Shown: positions 25,849-33,889 of the stretch, in pieces | Position numbering within the stretch: the first letter of the stretch is position 1 | How the letters are laid out: every line of letters begins with the position of its first letter | NCBI GenBank assembly: GCA_026195755.1 | Contig: JAPHRL010000222.1 | Coordinates: 1 to 33,889, forward strand | From: Kangiella sp. | Lineage (GTDB): Bacteria > Pseudomonadota > Gammaproteobacteria > Enterobacterales > Kangiellaceae | DNA: 33,889 nucleotides | Reading direction: 5' to 3' | Position numbers and translations under genes: made by a program | The notes under the pieces: generated by a model | What the model was told of the DNA's origin: nothing | The model's input: only the letters and a program-made list of their open reading frames with translations | The model's database searches: none

Positions 25849-26292
25849 ATGAAAATCTGGGTTGATGCCGACGCCTGCCCCGTAGTTATCAAAGATATTC
25901 TGTTTCGCGCGGCAGAGCGTACCAAAACACCTTTAACGCTGGTCGCCAACCAGTTTATTCGCACGCCACCCTCGCCCTACCTCAAAGCAATCCAGGTCAG
26001 TTCTGGCTTTGATGTGGCGGATGATGAAATAGTACAACGTGCAGAAAAAGGCGATTTGGTCATTACTTCGGATATTCCGTTGGCTGCCGAGGTCATTGAA
26101 AAAGGCTGCCAGGCATTGAGTCCACGCGGTGAGTTATTCACAAAGGATAATATTCGAGGGCGGCTCAATATGCGTGACTTTATGGATACCATGCGCTCAA
26201 GCGGCATTCACACCGGAGGTCCACCACCACTGAGTCAGACAGACCGGATGAATTTCGCCAATCACCTAGATAGGATTTTGGCGAAGGGCTAA
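25849..26292 (+). CDS. yaiI: YaiI/YqxD (DUF188) family protein, PIN-like
   Basis: A 147-residue protein with the invariant family start [17 protein letters not shown] and the later [16 protein letters not shown] and [21 protein letters not shown]. The acidic cluster resembles a PIN-type nuclease active site, but activity has not been established for the family as far as I know. It is a single-gene unit between divergent XRE-DUF805 and convergent mazG. Confidence 0.92.
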   Translation: MKIWVDADACPVVIKDILFRAAERTKTPLTLVANQFIRTPPSPYLKAIQVSSGFDVADDEIVQRAEKGDLVITSDIPLAAEVIEKGCQALSPRGELFTKDNIRGRLNMRDFMDTMRSSGIHTGGPPPLSQTDRMNFANHLDRILAKG

Positions 26293-26317
26293 ATGATAAA
26301 CAGGGAATGACTTGCTT

Positions 26318-27151
26318 TCACCGTTTAACGGTTTGCCATCCTTCATCCAGCTGCTTAACCGCACGCCATCCCTCATCCAGCTGCTCTAGAGTCGCGCTAT
26401 CCACAGACAAGCTGCTCTGAGCCAAATAGTCTTCCAGCTTTCTGAATCGGGTCTCAAACTTGCGGGCGCTTTTACGCAGTGCCGCTTCGGCGTCTACTTT
26501 TAGGTGGCGCGAAAGATTTACACAGGAAAATAGCAAGTCGCCAATCTCTTCTTCAATGTTTTGCTGGTCATTGTTAGCGATAGCCTGTTTGAGCTCTTGA
26601 ATCTCTTCTTCAATTTTATCAATCACACCACTGATTTCGGGCCAGTCAAAACCATGACGGCCAACGCGCTTTTGCATTTTCTGGGCTAGCGACAAAGCAG
26701 GAAAATGTTTGGGCAAATCATCCAGCAAGCTGGTATTGGACTCATCTTTACCCTGGCGCTCTTGATGCTTCTGTTGCTCCCAGTTCTTTTTCAGTTCTTC
26801 ATCAGTCACAAACTCTTTATCACCAAACACATGCGGATGACGGCTGACGAGTTTGTCAGAAACCTTTTCGGCAATCGACTCAAAATCAAAGCGCCCTTCT
26901 TCCTGCCCTATCTGGGCATAGAATATAACCTGAAACAGCAGATCACCCAGTTCGCCATGTAACTCTTCAAAGTCGCCACGTTCGATGGCGTCTGCCACTT
27001 CATAGGCCTCTTCCAGCGTATAGGGAACGATGGTCTCGTAAGTTTGTTTACGATCCCAGGGGCAGCCTGAAATCGGATCACGCAACGCCTGCATGATGGT
27101 CATCAGTCGTTGCGTTTGTGGCAGTGCTGTAAGAACGGTTGTATCACTCAT
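26318..27151 (-). CDS. mazG: Nucleoside triphosphate pyrophosphohydrolase MazG
   Basis: A 277-residue protein with two MazG domains. The first has CPWDRKQTYETIVPYTLEEAYEVADAI and ELHGELGDLLFQVIFYA, the second FDWPEISGVIDKIEEEIQEL and NIEEEIGDLLFSCVNLSRHL. It hydrolyses NTPs to NMP and PPi and is tied to ppGpp turnover in E. coli. The last 20 residues are a tandem duplication, QLDEGWRAVK then QLDEGWQTVK, from a 30-base repeat with units beginning at 26335 and 26365. A single copy is usual. It lies 11 bases after relA. Confidence 0.95.
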   Translation of the reverse strand: MSDTTVLTALPQTQRLMTIMQALRDPISGCPWDRKQTYETIVPYTLEEAYEVADAIERGDFEELHGELGDLLFQVIFYAQIGQEEGRFDFESIAEKVSDKLVSRHPHVFGDKEFVTDEELKKNWEQQKHQERQGKDESNTSLLDDLPKHFPALSLAQKMQKRVGRHGFDWPEISGVIDKIEEEIQELKQAIANNDQQNIEEEIGDLLFSCVNLSRHLKVDAEAALRKSARKFETRFRKLEDYLAQSSLSVDSATLEQLDEGWRAVKQLDEGWQTVKR

Positions 27152-27162
27152 AAGTTAACTAT

Positions 27163-29373
27163 TTATCCGCGTCGTCTTTGGACTTTAAAAATATTAGGCA
27201 ATTGCTTGAGCAGTGTAATGACTCGCTGCAAATCTTCAAGCTGTGATAACTCAACTTCTATGTTGATCTGAACCTGTTCTCCACGCTTGCTAGTTGATAA
27301 GTCGGTTACGCCAGCATTTTCATTAGCAAGCACCGTAGTAATGTCTTTAAGCAAGCTTTTTCGATCCATTGCAAAGATCACCAAATCCACAGCATAAGCA
27401 TTACTAGACTCAGCTTCCCACTGCACCGGAATAATCCGTTCGGGTTTATCACGCAGCGCTTTCTTGGCGTGGGTACAATCTTTCAGGTGAATCACAATAC
27501 CGCGGCCCTGAGTAACATACCCAATAATATCTTCACCCGGTACTGGTTTACAGCACTTGGCAATACTGGTCAGCAGGTCGCCGACTCCTGACACTGACAC
27601 ATCGCTGAAAGATTTACGCTTGGATTTTTTGCGCAGAACCGGCTTGATATCACGTTGTGGCTGTTTAGATTCAAGTAGCTCTTTAGCACGATTAATAGCC
27701 TGCGTAATACCAAGATTACCAGTGCCGATCTTGGTGTACATTTCCACATCACTGGACAAATGCAATTTTTGTGCCAATTCTCGATACGGAACATTCGCCA
27801 AATCATTACGCGCTAATTCTTTTTCTAAAAGCAGACGGCCAGCATTGGCATTATCTTCCTGATCCAGTTTATTAAAAAACTGCTGAATTTTATGGCGGGT
27901 GCGACTGCTATTGATGTACCCATTGTGTGGAATCAACCAATCTCGACTCGGTGATTCTTCTTTTTGCGTCATAATCTCTATGACTTCGCCAGTCTGCACC
28001 TGATAAGTTAATGGCACGATTCGACCATTAATTTTAGCGCCCACGCAACGATGACCGATCGAGCTGTGAATTCTATAAGCAAAATCAATCGGCGTGCTGC
28101 CAGCCGGTAAATCGATAACCTTGCCCTGTGGCGTAAACACAAACACACGATCTTCGGAAACCGAGCTTTGAAATTCATGCATCAATTCATCCGCATTAAC
28201 ATCCGCCAGCTCACTTTGCCATTCCAGTAATTGGCGCATCCAAGCAATTTTATCGTCAACGCCCACTTTGGCTAAGTTGGCACCTTCTTTGTATGCCCAG
28301 TGTGCAGCAATCCCTTTTTCAGATTCCTCGTGCATCTGGAATGTACGGATCTGAATTTCAAGAATTTTGCCTTCCGGCCCAACCACTGCTGTATGAATCG
28401 AGCGATAGCCATTCTCTTTTGGGGTTGCTACATAATCATCAAACTCTTTGGGAATATGTTGCCATTCGCCATGCACAATGCCGAGCGCCCCATAACAATC
28501 CTGTACCCGCTCAACCAGAATTCGTACAGCGCGAACATCATAAATTTCCTCAAAACCCACCTTCTTACGGGTCATCTTTTTCCAGATGCTGTAAATATGC
28601 TTTACGCGACCACTGACTTCGCCTTTGATGTTTTCTTCTTTGAGTTTTTGCTCAAGCAATTGAGTAACATCATCAATATAACGTTCGCGATCAACCCGTT
28701 TTTCTTTTAAGTTTTTAGCAATTGACAGGTAAGCTTCCGGCTCAAGGTAACGGAATGATAAATCCTCCAGTTCCCACTTAAGCTGACCAATACCAAGACG
28801 ATTAGCCAATGGGGCAAAAATATTTTTCGTTTCGCGAGCAAAAGTTAATTGAGTCTCGCGACTGGAATCCTTGATATGACGGAGTGAGACAACCCGGTCA
28901 GCCAGCTTTAACAAGACAACTCGCGCATCATTCACCATACCCAGAAGCATCTTACGCAAACTTTCCACCTGCTGATGGTCATTTTCAGCACCGGTTTCCT
29001 GCTGTAAGCTACGCATAGCCTCCATTTGGCCAGCACCTTCCACCAGACCGGCAATAGTAGAGCCCACCTTATCTTTAATCGTTTCGATTTTGATAGAACC
29101 GGCAATCACAGAAGGCAACAAAACCGCGGCCGTCAAAGTATCAGGATCCGCATTGAAATGCGTCAAAACCTCAGCCAACTCAAGCCCCGCCGCCAAAGTA
29201 TTCAGCTTTAAAACAGGCGTCACCGATACATTCTGCTGCGCCATCGTCACCGCCTTCTGCAGCTTAGACTTAGGCTTACCATCAACCGTCAATTGATTCA
29301 GCTCAAGCCACTGCTCAAACGAAAACTGCGAATTATCAACCAGCTCAAATATATCGTGATCTTTACGTTTCAT
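27163..29373 (-). CDS. relA: GTP pyrophosphokinase RelA (ppGpp synthetase)
   Basis: A 736-residue ribosome-associated stringent-response enzyme. The N-terminal hydrolase domain is degenerate, since the HD metal site is not present (TLTAAVLLPSVIAGSIKIETI). The synthetase domain has GRVKHIYSIWKKM, YDVRAVRILV and the RelA-type acidic EFDDYVATPKENGYRSIHT rather than the basic SpoT version. TGS (VFTPQGKVIDLPAGSTPIDFAYRIHS), zinc-finger-like (SIAKCCKPVPGEDIIGYV) and C-terminal ACT domains follow. It is a monofunctional synthetase by motif. It is followed by mazG but separated from rlmD by about 1.1 kb of non-conserved DNA. Confidence 0.96.
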   Translation of the reverse strand: MKRKDHDIFELVDNSQFSFEQWLELNQLTVDGKPKSKLQKAVTMAQQNVSVTPVLKLNTLAAGLELAEVLTHFNADPDTLTAAVLLPSVIAGSIKIETIKDKVGSTIAGLVEGAGQMEAMRSLQQETGAENDHQQVESLRKMLLGMVNDARVVLLKLADRVVSLRHIKDSSRETQLTFARETKNIFAPLANRLGIGQLKWELEDLSFRYLEPEAYLSIAKNLKEKRVDRERYIDDVTQLLEQKLKEENIKGEVSGRVKHIYSIWKKMTRKKVGFEEIYDVRAVRILVERVQDCYGALGIVHGEWQHIPKEFDDYVATPKENGYRSIHTAVVGPEGKILEIQIRTFQMHEESEKGIAAHWAYKEGANLAKVGVDDKIAWMRQLLEWQSELADVNADELMHEFQSSVSEDRVFVFTPQGKVIDLPAGSTPIDFAYRIHSSIGHRCVGAKINGRIVPLTYQVQTGEVIEIMTQKEESPSRDWLIPHNGYINSSRTRHKIQQFFNKLDQEDNANAGRLLLEKELARNDLANVPYRELAQKLHLSSDVEMYTKIGTGNLGITQAINRAKELLESKQPQRDIKPVLRKKSKRKSFSDVSVSGVGDLLTSIAKCCKPVPGEDIIGYVTQGRGIVIHLKDCTHAKKALRDKPERIIPVQWEAESSNAYAVDLVIFAMDRKSLLKDITTVLANENAGVTDLSTSKRGEQVQINIEVELSQLEDLQRVITLLKQLPNIFKVQRRRG

Positions 29374-29618
29374 AATCTGGGTTCTTATTCTGTCCTTGGG
29401 ATAGGTCTAATTTTGTGGCCGTCTACAATAACGAAAAGCCTATATTAGCAGTATTGGTTTTTATTGGAAGTGGAGAAAAGTAACCAGGGTGTAAGCAAGT
29501 GTTTTGGTGCTTATTGGATCGCAAAGAGACTAGCTGATTATTAATGCCTGCGTATTTTTCTTGTCCATATAAATAAGCTATAGTCCTACTGACGAATAGT
29601 ATTCTCAATAGGATCTTC

Positions 29619-30116
29619 ATGAAAACATTAGCCTTTATAACACTTTTAAGTTTGATTAGTTCAGTTGAGTCAGTAGAGATAACGAACTTTAAAGCAGGCC
29701 TTGCCTGTACTGATGGTGAAACATTTGGCTGGATTTGCCACGAAACAAATGACATCTACATTACTGGACAAGGAAAATGTGTTTATAACAAGCAAGAAAA
29801 ACCTTGCACATGGCACGGATTCTCTTTTGATTACACTGGAGTGACAGAAGAAACAGAAATAAGCTGTAATATAGAGACATCAGTCCCAAGTAACCTCGGA
29901 AATCCAAAAGAAGAAATTTCAAAGAATCAGAACAGTTCAGAATTTATTTTAGAAGTACCAATTGGAGATGGTCATTTTTTCAATCCTCAATACAGCGTTT
30001 TGTCGTTTAATGATGACTCTCCCATTGTTGTAAAAAGAACATCTTGCTTCGTTGCAGATAAACTTTTATTTGAAATCAATAACCGACACATCTACCCTTC
30101 TAACCCACTAAAATAG
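29619..30116 (+). CDS. Secreted hypothetical protein with six cysteines
   Basis: A 165-residue protein I do not recognise. The N terminus looks like a Sec signal peptide (KTLAFITLLSLISSVES). The mature part contains six Cys, in GLACTD, GWICHE, GKCVYN, KPCTWH, ISCNIE and TSCFVA, an even number compatible with three disulfides in the periplasm. AGGA lies a few bases before the ATG. Composition is AT-rich and unlike rlmD and relA, between which it sits on the opposite strand, so it is probably an acquired gene. Confidence 0.7.
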   Translation: MKTLAFITLLSLISSVESVEITNFKAGLACTDGETFGWICHETNDIYITGQGKCVYNKQEKPCTWHGFSFDYTGVTEETEISCNIETSVPSNLGNPKEEISKNQNSSEFILEVPIGDGHFFNPQYSVLSFNDDSPIVVKRTSCFVADKLLFEINNRHIYPSNPLK

Positions 30117-30186
30117 TATGTGTCAGTTGAGATGAAGAGTGAACCAGAGCGAAGCCTGCCCTCGCGCGCAACATTATTAATAATAA

Positions 30187-30219
30187 GTCACTGGACCCCG
30201 TGGTTAAACCACGGGGTGA
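30187..30219. repeat. Palindromic intergenic repeat, GTCAC...CCCC type
   Basis: ACCCCGTGGT and ACCACGGGGT form a perfect 10-bp stem (30194-30203 and 30207-30216). They are flanked by GTCAC on the left and GTGAC on the right, with TGG bulged. Read on the minus strand this resembles the widespread GTCAYYCC...GGRRTCCAG dispersed repeat of proteobacteria, recalled from general knowledge and not checked. No T tract follows, so it is not a standard terminator. Confidence 0.5.
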
Positions 30220-30368
30220 CAAGATAATAGAGTTATTAAAAAAGTATTAACTGAATATTTACCATTAACCTTACAGGCCAGAAAGAACTAAAATGCTTAA
30301 GTTCACGGCAAAGAGTTGCGAAAGAGCGAGGTAATATTTCCTCAGCGAACGACACACTTTCCGACATG

Positions 30369-30497
30369 GTTTTAAAGCAGGATTTTTCTTTCAAGACAAG
30401 GCATAAGACTTTTTGAGGCGCGGAGCGGACTAATCGTCCGTGAGCACCTCAAATAAGTCTTATAACGCAGTATTGGAAGGAAAAGACTATTTAAAAC
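30369..30497. repeat. Long imperfect inverted repeat (MITE-like) abutting rlmD
   Basis: A 129-base element whose ends are GTTTTAAA (30369-30376) and TTTAAAAC (30490-30497). Its arms remain largely complementary up to a central TAATC loop (30431-30435). Matching internal blocks include TAAGACTT/AAGTCTTA, TTTGAGG/CCTCAAA and CGGAC/GTCCG. The right end reaches the first base of the rlmD TAG stop. The size, the full-length hairpin and the defined ends resemble a miniature inverted-repeat or hairpin element; it may now act as the rlmD terminator. No target duplication is obvious. Confidence 0.6.
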
Positions 30498-31843
30498 TAG
30501 CCCCTTTCAAAAAGAGCGATGGACTCTGTGTGCGAAGTATGCGGAAACATATCCATAACCCCAGCCTTCACCAGCTTATACCCTTTCTCTTTTAACTCAC
30601 CTGCATCACGCGCCAGGGTCGCTGGATTGCAGGATACATAGACGATGCGTTCTGGGTTGAAGCGCGTAATGTTTTGCACGACATCCAATGCGCCACTGCG
30701 TGGCGGGTCGATTAGGATTTTGTTGAAACCCTGTTGCGCCCATTCTTCTTGAGTAAAGTCGTCTTGCAGGTTGGTGGCATAAAATTCTACGTTGCTAAGA
30801 TCGTTATGTTTGGCGTTCATTTGCCCACGCTCAACCATGGCTTCGCTGCCTTCGACACCGACTACGTTTTGCACTTGTGTAGCCAGCGGGATGGTGAAGT
30901 TTCCTAAGCCACAGAACAAATCAAGAATTCGGTCGTCGGCTTTTGGCTCTAGCCATTCGATGGCGCGCTTGACCATTTTCGAATTAATGCTGGCATTAAC
31001 CTGGGTGAAGTCCATGGGGTGGAATAACATTTCCACATCATAGTCATCGAGACGATAGGACAACCAGTCTCGCGTGTCTGGGCCATAGAGCAAATGAACC
31101 GTATCCGGCCCTTTCGGTTGCAGGTAAATATAAATGCCGTGTTCTTTACCAAACTCGATCCACAAGTTTTGATCTTTTTCGGTTAATGGCACTAGATGGC
31201 GCACCACTAAGGCCACCTGATCATCGCCCATGGCGACTTCAAGCTGTGCGGTTTTGTCGTTGCTGTCGAGTTCGCTGATCATGTTTTTCAGTGGCGTGAT
31301 TAACTGCCCTACTCGCGGATCAAGTACCACACAGGAATCGATAGTGGCTAAAAAGCTGCTGCGCTTTTCACGGAAACCGACCAAGGCTCCGCCTTTCTTA
31401 GGTACAAATTTAACGCCCAGACGCGCTTTACGACGATAGCCTAAAACGTCTGCCTGCAGCGGTTCAACCAGCTCATAGTCACCATCTTTATGGGAGTGAT
31501 TACCGAAATGATCCAGCTGCTCGACCAATACATTTTGCTTGTGGGCTATCTGCGCTGAGTTACTCATGTGTTGCAAGCTGCAGCCGCCACAAATATCGGC
31601 GTGTTCGCAAGGCGGGGTTACGCGGTCTTCCGAGGCACTGTGAATTTCGATGGCCACGCCTTCGTCAAACTTGCCACGCTTTTCGGTGTACTGGAATGAC
31701 ACCTCTTCACCCTTAAGGGCATTGTCTACAAAAACCGTTTTGCCTTCTACGCTACAAATGCCGCGACCTTCGTGCGAGAACGCATGAATGGTTGCATTGA
31801 CGGGTTCGGTCGGTAACGGCTTTCTACGACGTCTTCTTGCCAT
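30497..31843 (-). CDS. rlmD: 23S rRNA (uracil-1939-C5)-methyltransferase RlmD
   Basis: A 448-residue SAM-dependent RNA methyltransferase. It has an N-terminal TRAM domain (VNATIHAFSHEGRGICSVEGKTVF) after an Arg-rich start and 4Fe-4S cysteines in CEHADICGGCSLQH plus DSCVVLDP. The SAM site is LDLFCGLGNFTIPLA and the nucleophile is in RIVYVSCNPATLARD. It is divergent from barA-side genes by distance, as in E. coli. The conserved rlmD-relA pairing is interrupted here by an inserted gene and two repeats. Confidence 0.95.
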   Translation of the reverse strand: MARRRRRKPLPTEPVNATIHAFSHEGRGICSVEGKTVFVDNALKGEEVSFQYTEKRGKFDEGVAIEIHSASEDRVTPPCEHADICGGCSLQHMSNSAQIAHKQNVLVEQLDHFGNHSHKDGDYELVEPLQADVLGYRRKARLGVKFVPKKGGALVGFREKRSSFLATIDSCVVLDPRVGQLITPLKNMISELDSNDKTAQLEVAMGDDQVALVVRHLVPLTEKDQNLWIEFGKEHGIYIYLQPKGPDTVHLLYGPDTRDWLSYRLDDYDVEMLFHPMDFTQVNASINSKMVKRAIEWLEPKADDRILDLFCGLGNFTIPLATQVQNVVGVEGSEAMVERGQMNAKHNDLSNVEFYATNLQDDFTQEEWAQQGFNKILIDPPRSGALDVVQNITRFNPERIVYVSCNPATLARDAGELKEKGYKLVKAGVMDMFPHTSHTESIALFERG

Positions 31844-31911
31844 GGTTAACTCTCAGATTCAGTTGATAAAATTCGGTAACAGGAAAGCCTGTGGCTGGCT
31901 CTGGGTTAGAG

Positions 31912-32679
31912 TCAGCTCCAGGCTTCGAGGAATTCAGTAAAGTGCGGTTGATTTTCGCTGGCTAAATACTCTTTTAACTTTTGCTCTTCTGCTTGCAGAT
32001 CTTGATGGCTTAAATTGCCACGCATCACTTCAAAGCGCAGGTACACCAGATAAGTATTAAGCACATCCGTTTCGCAATAATCGCGAATCGCCTTGAGATT
32101 GCCCTGGTGAAACGTTTCCCACACTTTGGCGCCGCTCATGCCCATTTTACCGGGATAGCCCAGCATGCTGGCGATTTTATCCAGCGGTGCATTGGCACGC
32201 GGATTATAGGAGGCAATCACGTCCATCAAGTCCAGGTGGCGACTGTGGTAACGGCTAATATAATTGTTCCACTTGAACTGGCTGTCCATTTCGCCGGTAT
32301 CCCAATATTTTGGAGCCGCGATATTATGTTTCATCGCGCGATAATGTAAGACCGGCAAATCAAAGCCAGAACCATTCCAGGACACGATAGTTGGCGTGAA
32401 ACGGTCAATACCATCAAAAAAGCGCTGAATGATTTCTTTCTCATCTGCCTGCTCGTCGCCCAAAGACCAGACGGTTAGCTTATCGCCATGGCGAAATACT
32501 GCTGAAATCGCAACCACTTTTTGCAAATACAAAGGCTGAAAAGTATTGCCGGTTTGCTGATAGCGCAAATGCTCCATCGCAGTGACCACATCCTCATCGG
32601 ACAAGCCTTCAAATTCGTTCAGCAAGCGACCTGCTTCAATGTCAGGTATTGTTTCGATATCAAATACAAATATATTCAT
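31912..32679 (-). CDS. Predicted 3'-5' exonuclease, DEDD superfamily
   Basis: A 255-residue protein with the DEDD exonuclease motifs in order: FVFDIETIPD at the N terminus, TIVSWNGSGFDLPVLHYRA near residue 100, LMDVIASYNPRANAPLDKIASMLGYPGK in the middle, and IRDYCETDVLNTYLVYLRF near 200. It matches the stand-alone polymerase-B-like exonuclease family (DNA_pol_B_exo2) by its TETIPD-like start and length. The nucleic-acid substrate is unknown. It lies 68 bases downstream of the rlmD start, on the same strand and upstream of rlmD, so the two may be co-transcribed. Confidence 0.85.
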   Translation of the reverse strand: MNIFVFDIETIPDIEAGRLLNEFEGLSDEDVVTAMEHLRYQQTGNTFQPLYLQKVVAISAVFRHGDKLTVWSLGDEQADEKEIIQRFFDGIDRFTPTIVSWNGSGFDLPVLHYRAMKHNIAAPKYWDTGEMDSQFKWNNYISRYHSRHLDLMDVIASYNPRANAPLDKIASMLGYPGKMGMSGAKVWETFHQGNLKAIRDYCETDVLNTYLVYLRFEVMRGNLSHQDLQAEEQKLKEYLASENQPHFTEFLEAWS

Positions 32680-32793
32680 AAAGTCTATCCGGCTCCCGCC
32701 TTTACTTGCCTATATCCATGGGGCAAGGTAGATTATGCAACGAAAGCCCCACATTATAACGACTTTGCCAAAAAAAGCTTGGAGAAATCACCT

Positions 32794-33765
32794 TTGAAAG
32801 ACATGCCGTGGTTCTACACAGTGTCATTGATTATAGCCCTGCTATTACTCGGGCCGTTAGCTGTAGCTGAACACCCTACACGCAAGGTCATTTCAGTGGA
32901 TGTGCTTGGCCCCTTTGCCAGCCCGCAAGAACAAGAGTTACTGTTTAGCCTAAAGCAAAATCTTCTGGATAAATATGACTTAGGATTGAAACAAAACTTA
33001 CTGTTCTGGCAAAAGCAGCCAAACTGGGCAACCCAGCTCCAGAACTCTGAAGCAGATTATATTATTACCGTGGGACAGGAAGGTTTGGATCGGATTATGA
33101 AGCAGTCAACAGGCCGCCCTGTTATTGCTGTGATGAATACGGCAGATAGCATCGAAGCCTTACGTAAAAAGCCGCATGATAACTTTTATGCCATCACTCA
33201 TGAGCAACCTTTAGTCCGATATTTTGCACTTATTAAAAGTCTTAACATTTATCAGGCCCAGACAGCCTCATTTTTCAGCGACCAAAACAGCTATTTAAAA
33301 ACACGATACAGTCAAATATCACGCTTTTTTAATTTACCCTACAAACCACTGGTGGTGAATCCGCATTTAAAAGCATTAGACGCCATCAGTCAGCTATCTG
33401 ACTGTTGCCGAATTATGCTGCATGATAGTGACCGAATTTATCCACCGGGGCGCTCTCGAAAATCATTACTGGTCAACAGCTTTCAGCATCGCATCATTGT
33501 TATAGGTAACTCGCAGAGCATGTTACAGGAAGGTGCGATGCTAGCATTATTTAGCAGGCCCTATACAATAGGTGAACAAACGGCTGATTTAATTTATCAG
33601 ATCGAAAAGGGCCAAGTTAAAGAGCGATATCAATATCCGGACAAATTCGTGCTAGATGCTAATCGCCGGATTGCCAAATTACTCGGTTTTTCTGAATTGA
33701 CTTTAGGTGAGTTAATTGGTCAGATTGAGATGTTAGAAAATCTATACTATGAGATGGAACAATAG
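32794..33765 (+). CDS. Periplasmic ABC-type substrate-binding-like protein
   Basis: About 323 residues with a signal peptide (WFYTVSLIIALLLLGPLAVAEHP) and a fold like ABC_sub_bind proteins: SEADYIITVGQEGLDRIM, RPVIAVMNTADS, then PYKPLVVNPHLKALDAISQL and FSRPYTIGEQTADLIYQIEKG. No permease or ATPase is adjacent. TTG at 32794 is preferred because GGAG lies nine bases before it; ATG at 32803 is the alternative. The gene ends in TAG directly joined to the ATG of the kinase gene, so it may be the kinase's periplasmic sensing partner; that role is inference. Confidence 0.75.
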   Translation: MKDMPWFYTVSLIIALLLLGPLAVAEHPTRKVISVDVLGPFASPQEQELLFSLKQNLLDKYDLGLKQNLLFWQKQPNWATQLQNSEADYIITVGQEGLDRIMKQSTGRPVIAVMNTADSIEALRKKPHDNFYAITHEQPLVRYFALIKSLNIYQAQTASFFSDQNSYLKTRYSQISRFFNLPYKPLVVNPHLKALDAISQLSDCCRIMLHDSDRIYPPGRSRKSLLVNSFQHRIIVIGNSQSMLQEGAMLALFSRPYTIGEQTADLIYQIEKGQVKERYQYPDKFVLDANRRIAKLLGFSELTLGELIGQIEMLENLYYEMEQ

Positions 33766-33889
33766 ATGAAAGACTGGGGAATCAGTAAACGCATAATGAC
33801 ATTGGCGTTGACGCCAACTATTTTGGTTGCCTTATTACTGGGCACCCTCTTCATTAGCAACCACATCAACGATAGCAAGTACTCCTTAA
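33766..33889 (+). CDS. barA: BarA/GacS-like hybrid sensor kinase, N-terminal fragment
   Basis: The frame is open from ATG at 33766 to the window edge, 41 codons. It starts MKDWGISKRIMTLALTPTIL and continues as a membrane helix (VALLLGTLFISNHI). This resembles the N terminus of BarA, and rlmD next to barA is the E. coli order. Only the first membrane segment is visible, so the kinase identity rests on this resemblance and on synteny. It is translationally coupled to the binding-protein gene. Confidence 0.6.
   Translation, partial: MKDWGISKRIMTLALTPTILVALLLGTLFISNHINDSKYSL

Noticed and set aside
29423-29755. 110-codon minus-strand ORF
   Set aside because: It overlaps the promoter and start of the secreted-protein gene on the other strand and shows no family features.

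Overview
The window is chromosomal DNA from a gammaproteobacterium. Every recognisable housekeeping protein is of gammaproteobacterial type, and two classical synteny blocks are present. One is barA | rlmD-relA-mazG. The other is pyrG-kdsA-eno-ftsB-ispD ... ispF-truD-surE-pcm-yqaA-nlpD. Moderate GC and the gene set would fit an Oceanospirillales or Kangiella-like marine bacterium, but that placement is inference only.

Layout. (1) 1-3515, plus strand: the 3' part of an S9 peptidase with a Sel1-like tail, a strong terminator, then a compact marR-GST-ybaA-VOC stress operon. (2) 3618-6445: yciO and yciV on the minus strand, divergent from yciB-yciI-bolA on the plus strand. (3) 6442-11649, minus strand: an orphan gene where rpoS would be expected, then nlpD, yqaA, pcm, surE, truD and ispF. 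(4) 11684-19179, minus strand: a complete, tightly overlapping histidine operon in the order hisG-hisC(HAD)-hisB-hisH-hisF-hisA(IE)-hisD. It is preceded by a good promoter and by two histidine leader peptides in series, each with six consecutive His codons and its own terminator. (5) 19180-19743: a hairpin-dense non-coding patch and a REP-like element. (6) 19744-24759, minus strand: ispD, ftsB, eno, kdsA, pyrG. (7) 24760-29373: a small basic ORF, an XRE-DUF805 fusion, yaiI, mazG and relA. (8) 29374-33889: a secreted Cys-containing protein and two palindromic repeat elements lying between relA and rlmD, then rlmD, a DEDD exonuclease, and a periplasmic binding protein abutting the start of a BarA/GacS-like kinase.

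The most interesting part is the his locus. It sits between ispD and ispF, which are normally neighbours. It carries two gene fusions: HisA-HisI-HisE in one chain, and HisC with a HAD phosphatase domain. HisB is only the dehydratase, so the HAD domain on HisC is the natural candidate for the missing histidinol-phosphate phosphatase. With that assignment all ten pathway steps are covered by seven genes. Both leaders can form alternative antiterminator pairings by inspection, so the operon appears to be read through two attenuators in series. With only 34 bases between hisD and ispF and no evident terminator there, the essential ispF and its downstream genes may lie under histidine control.
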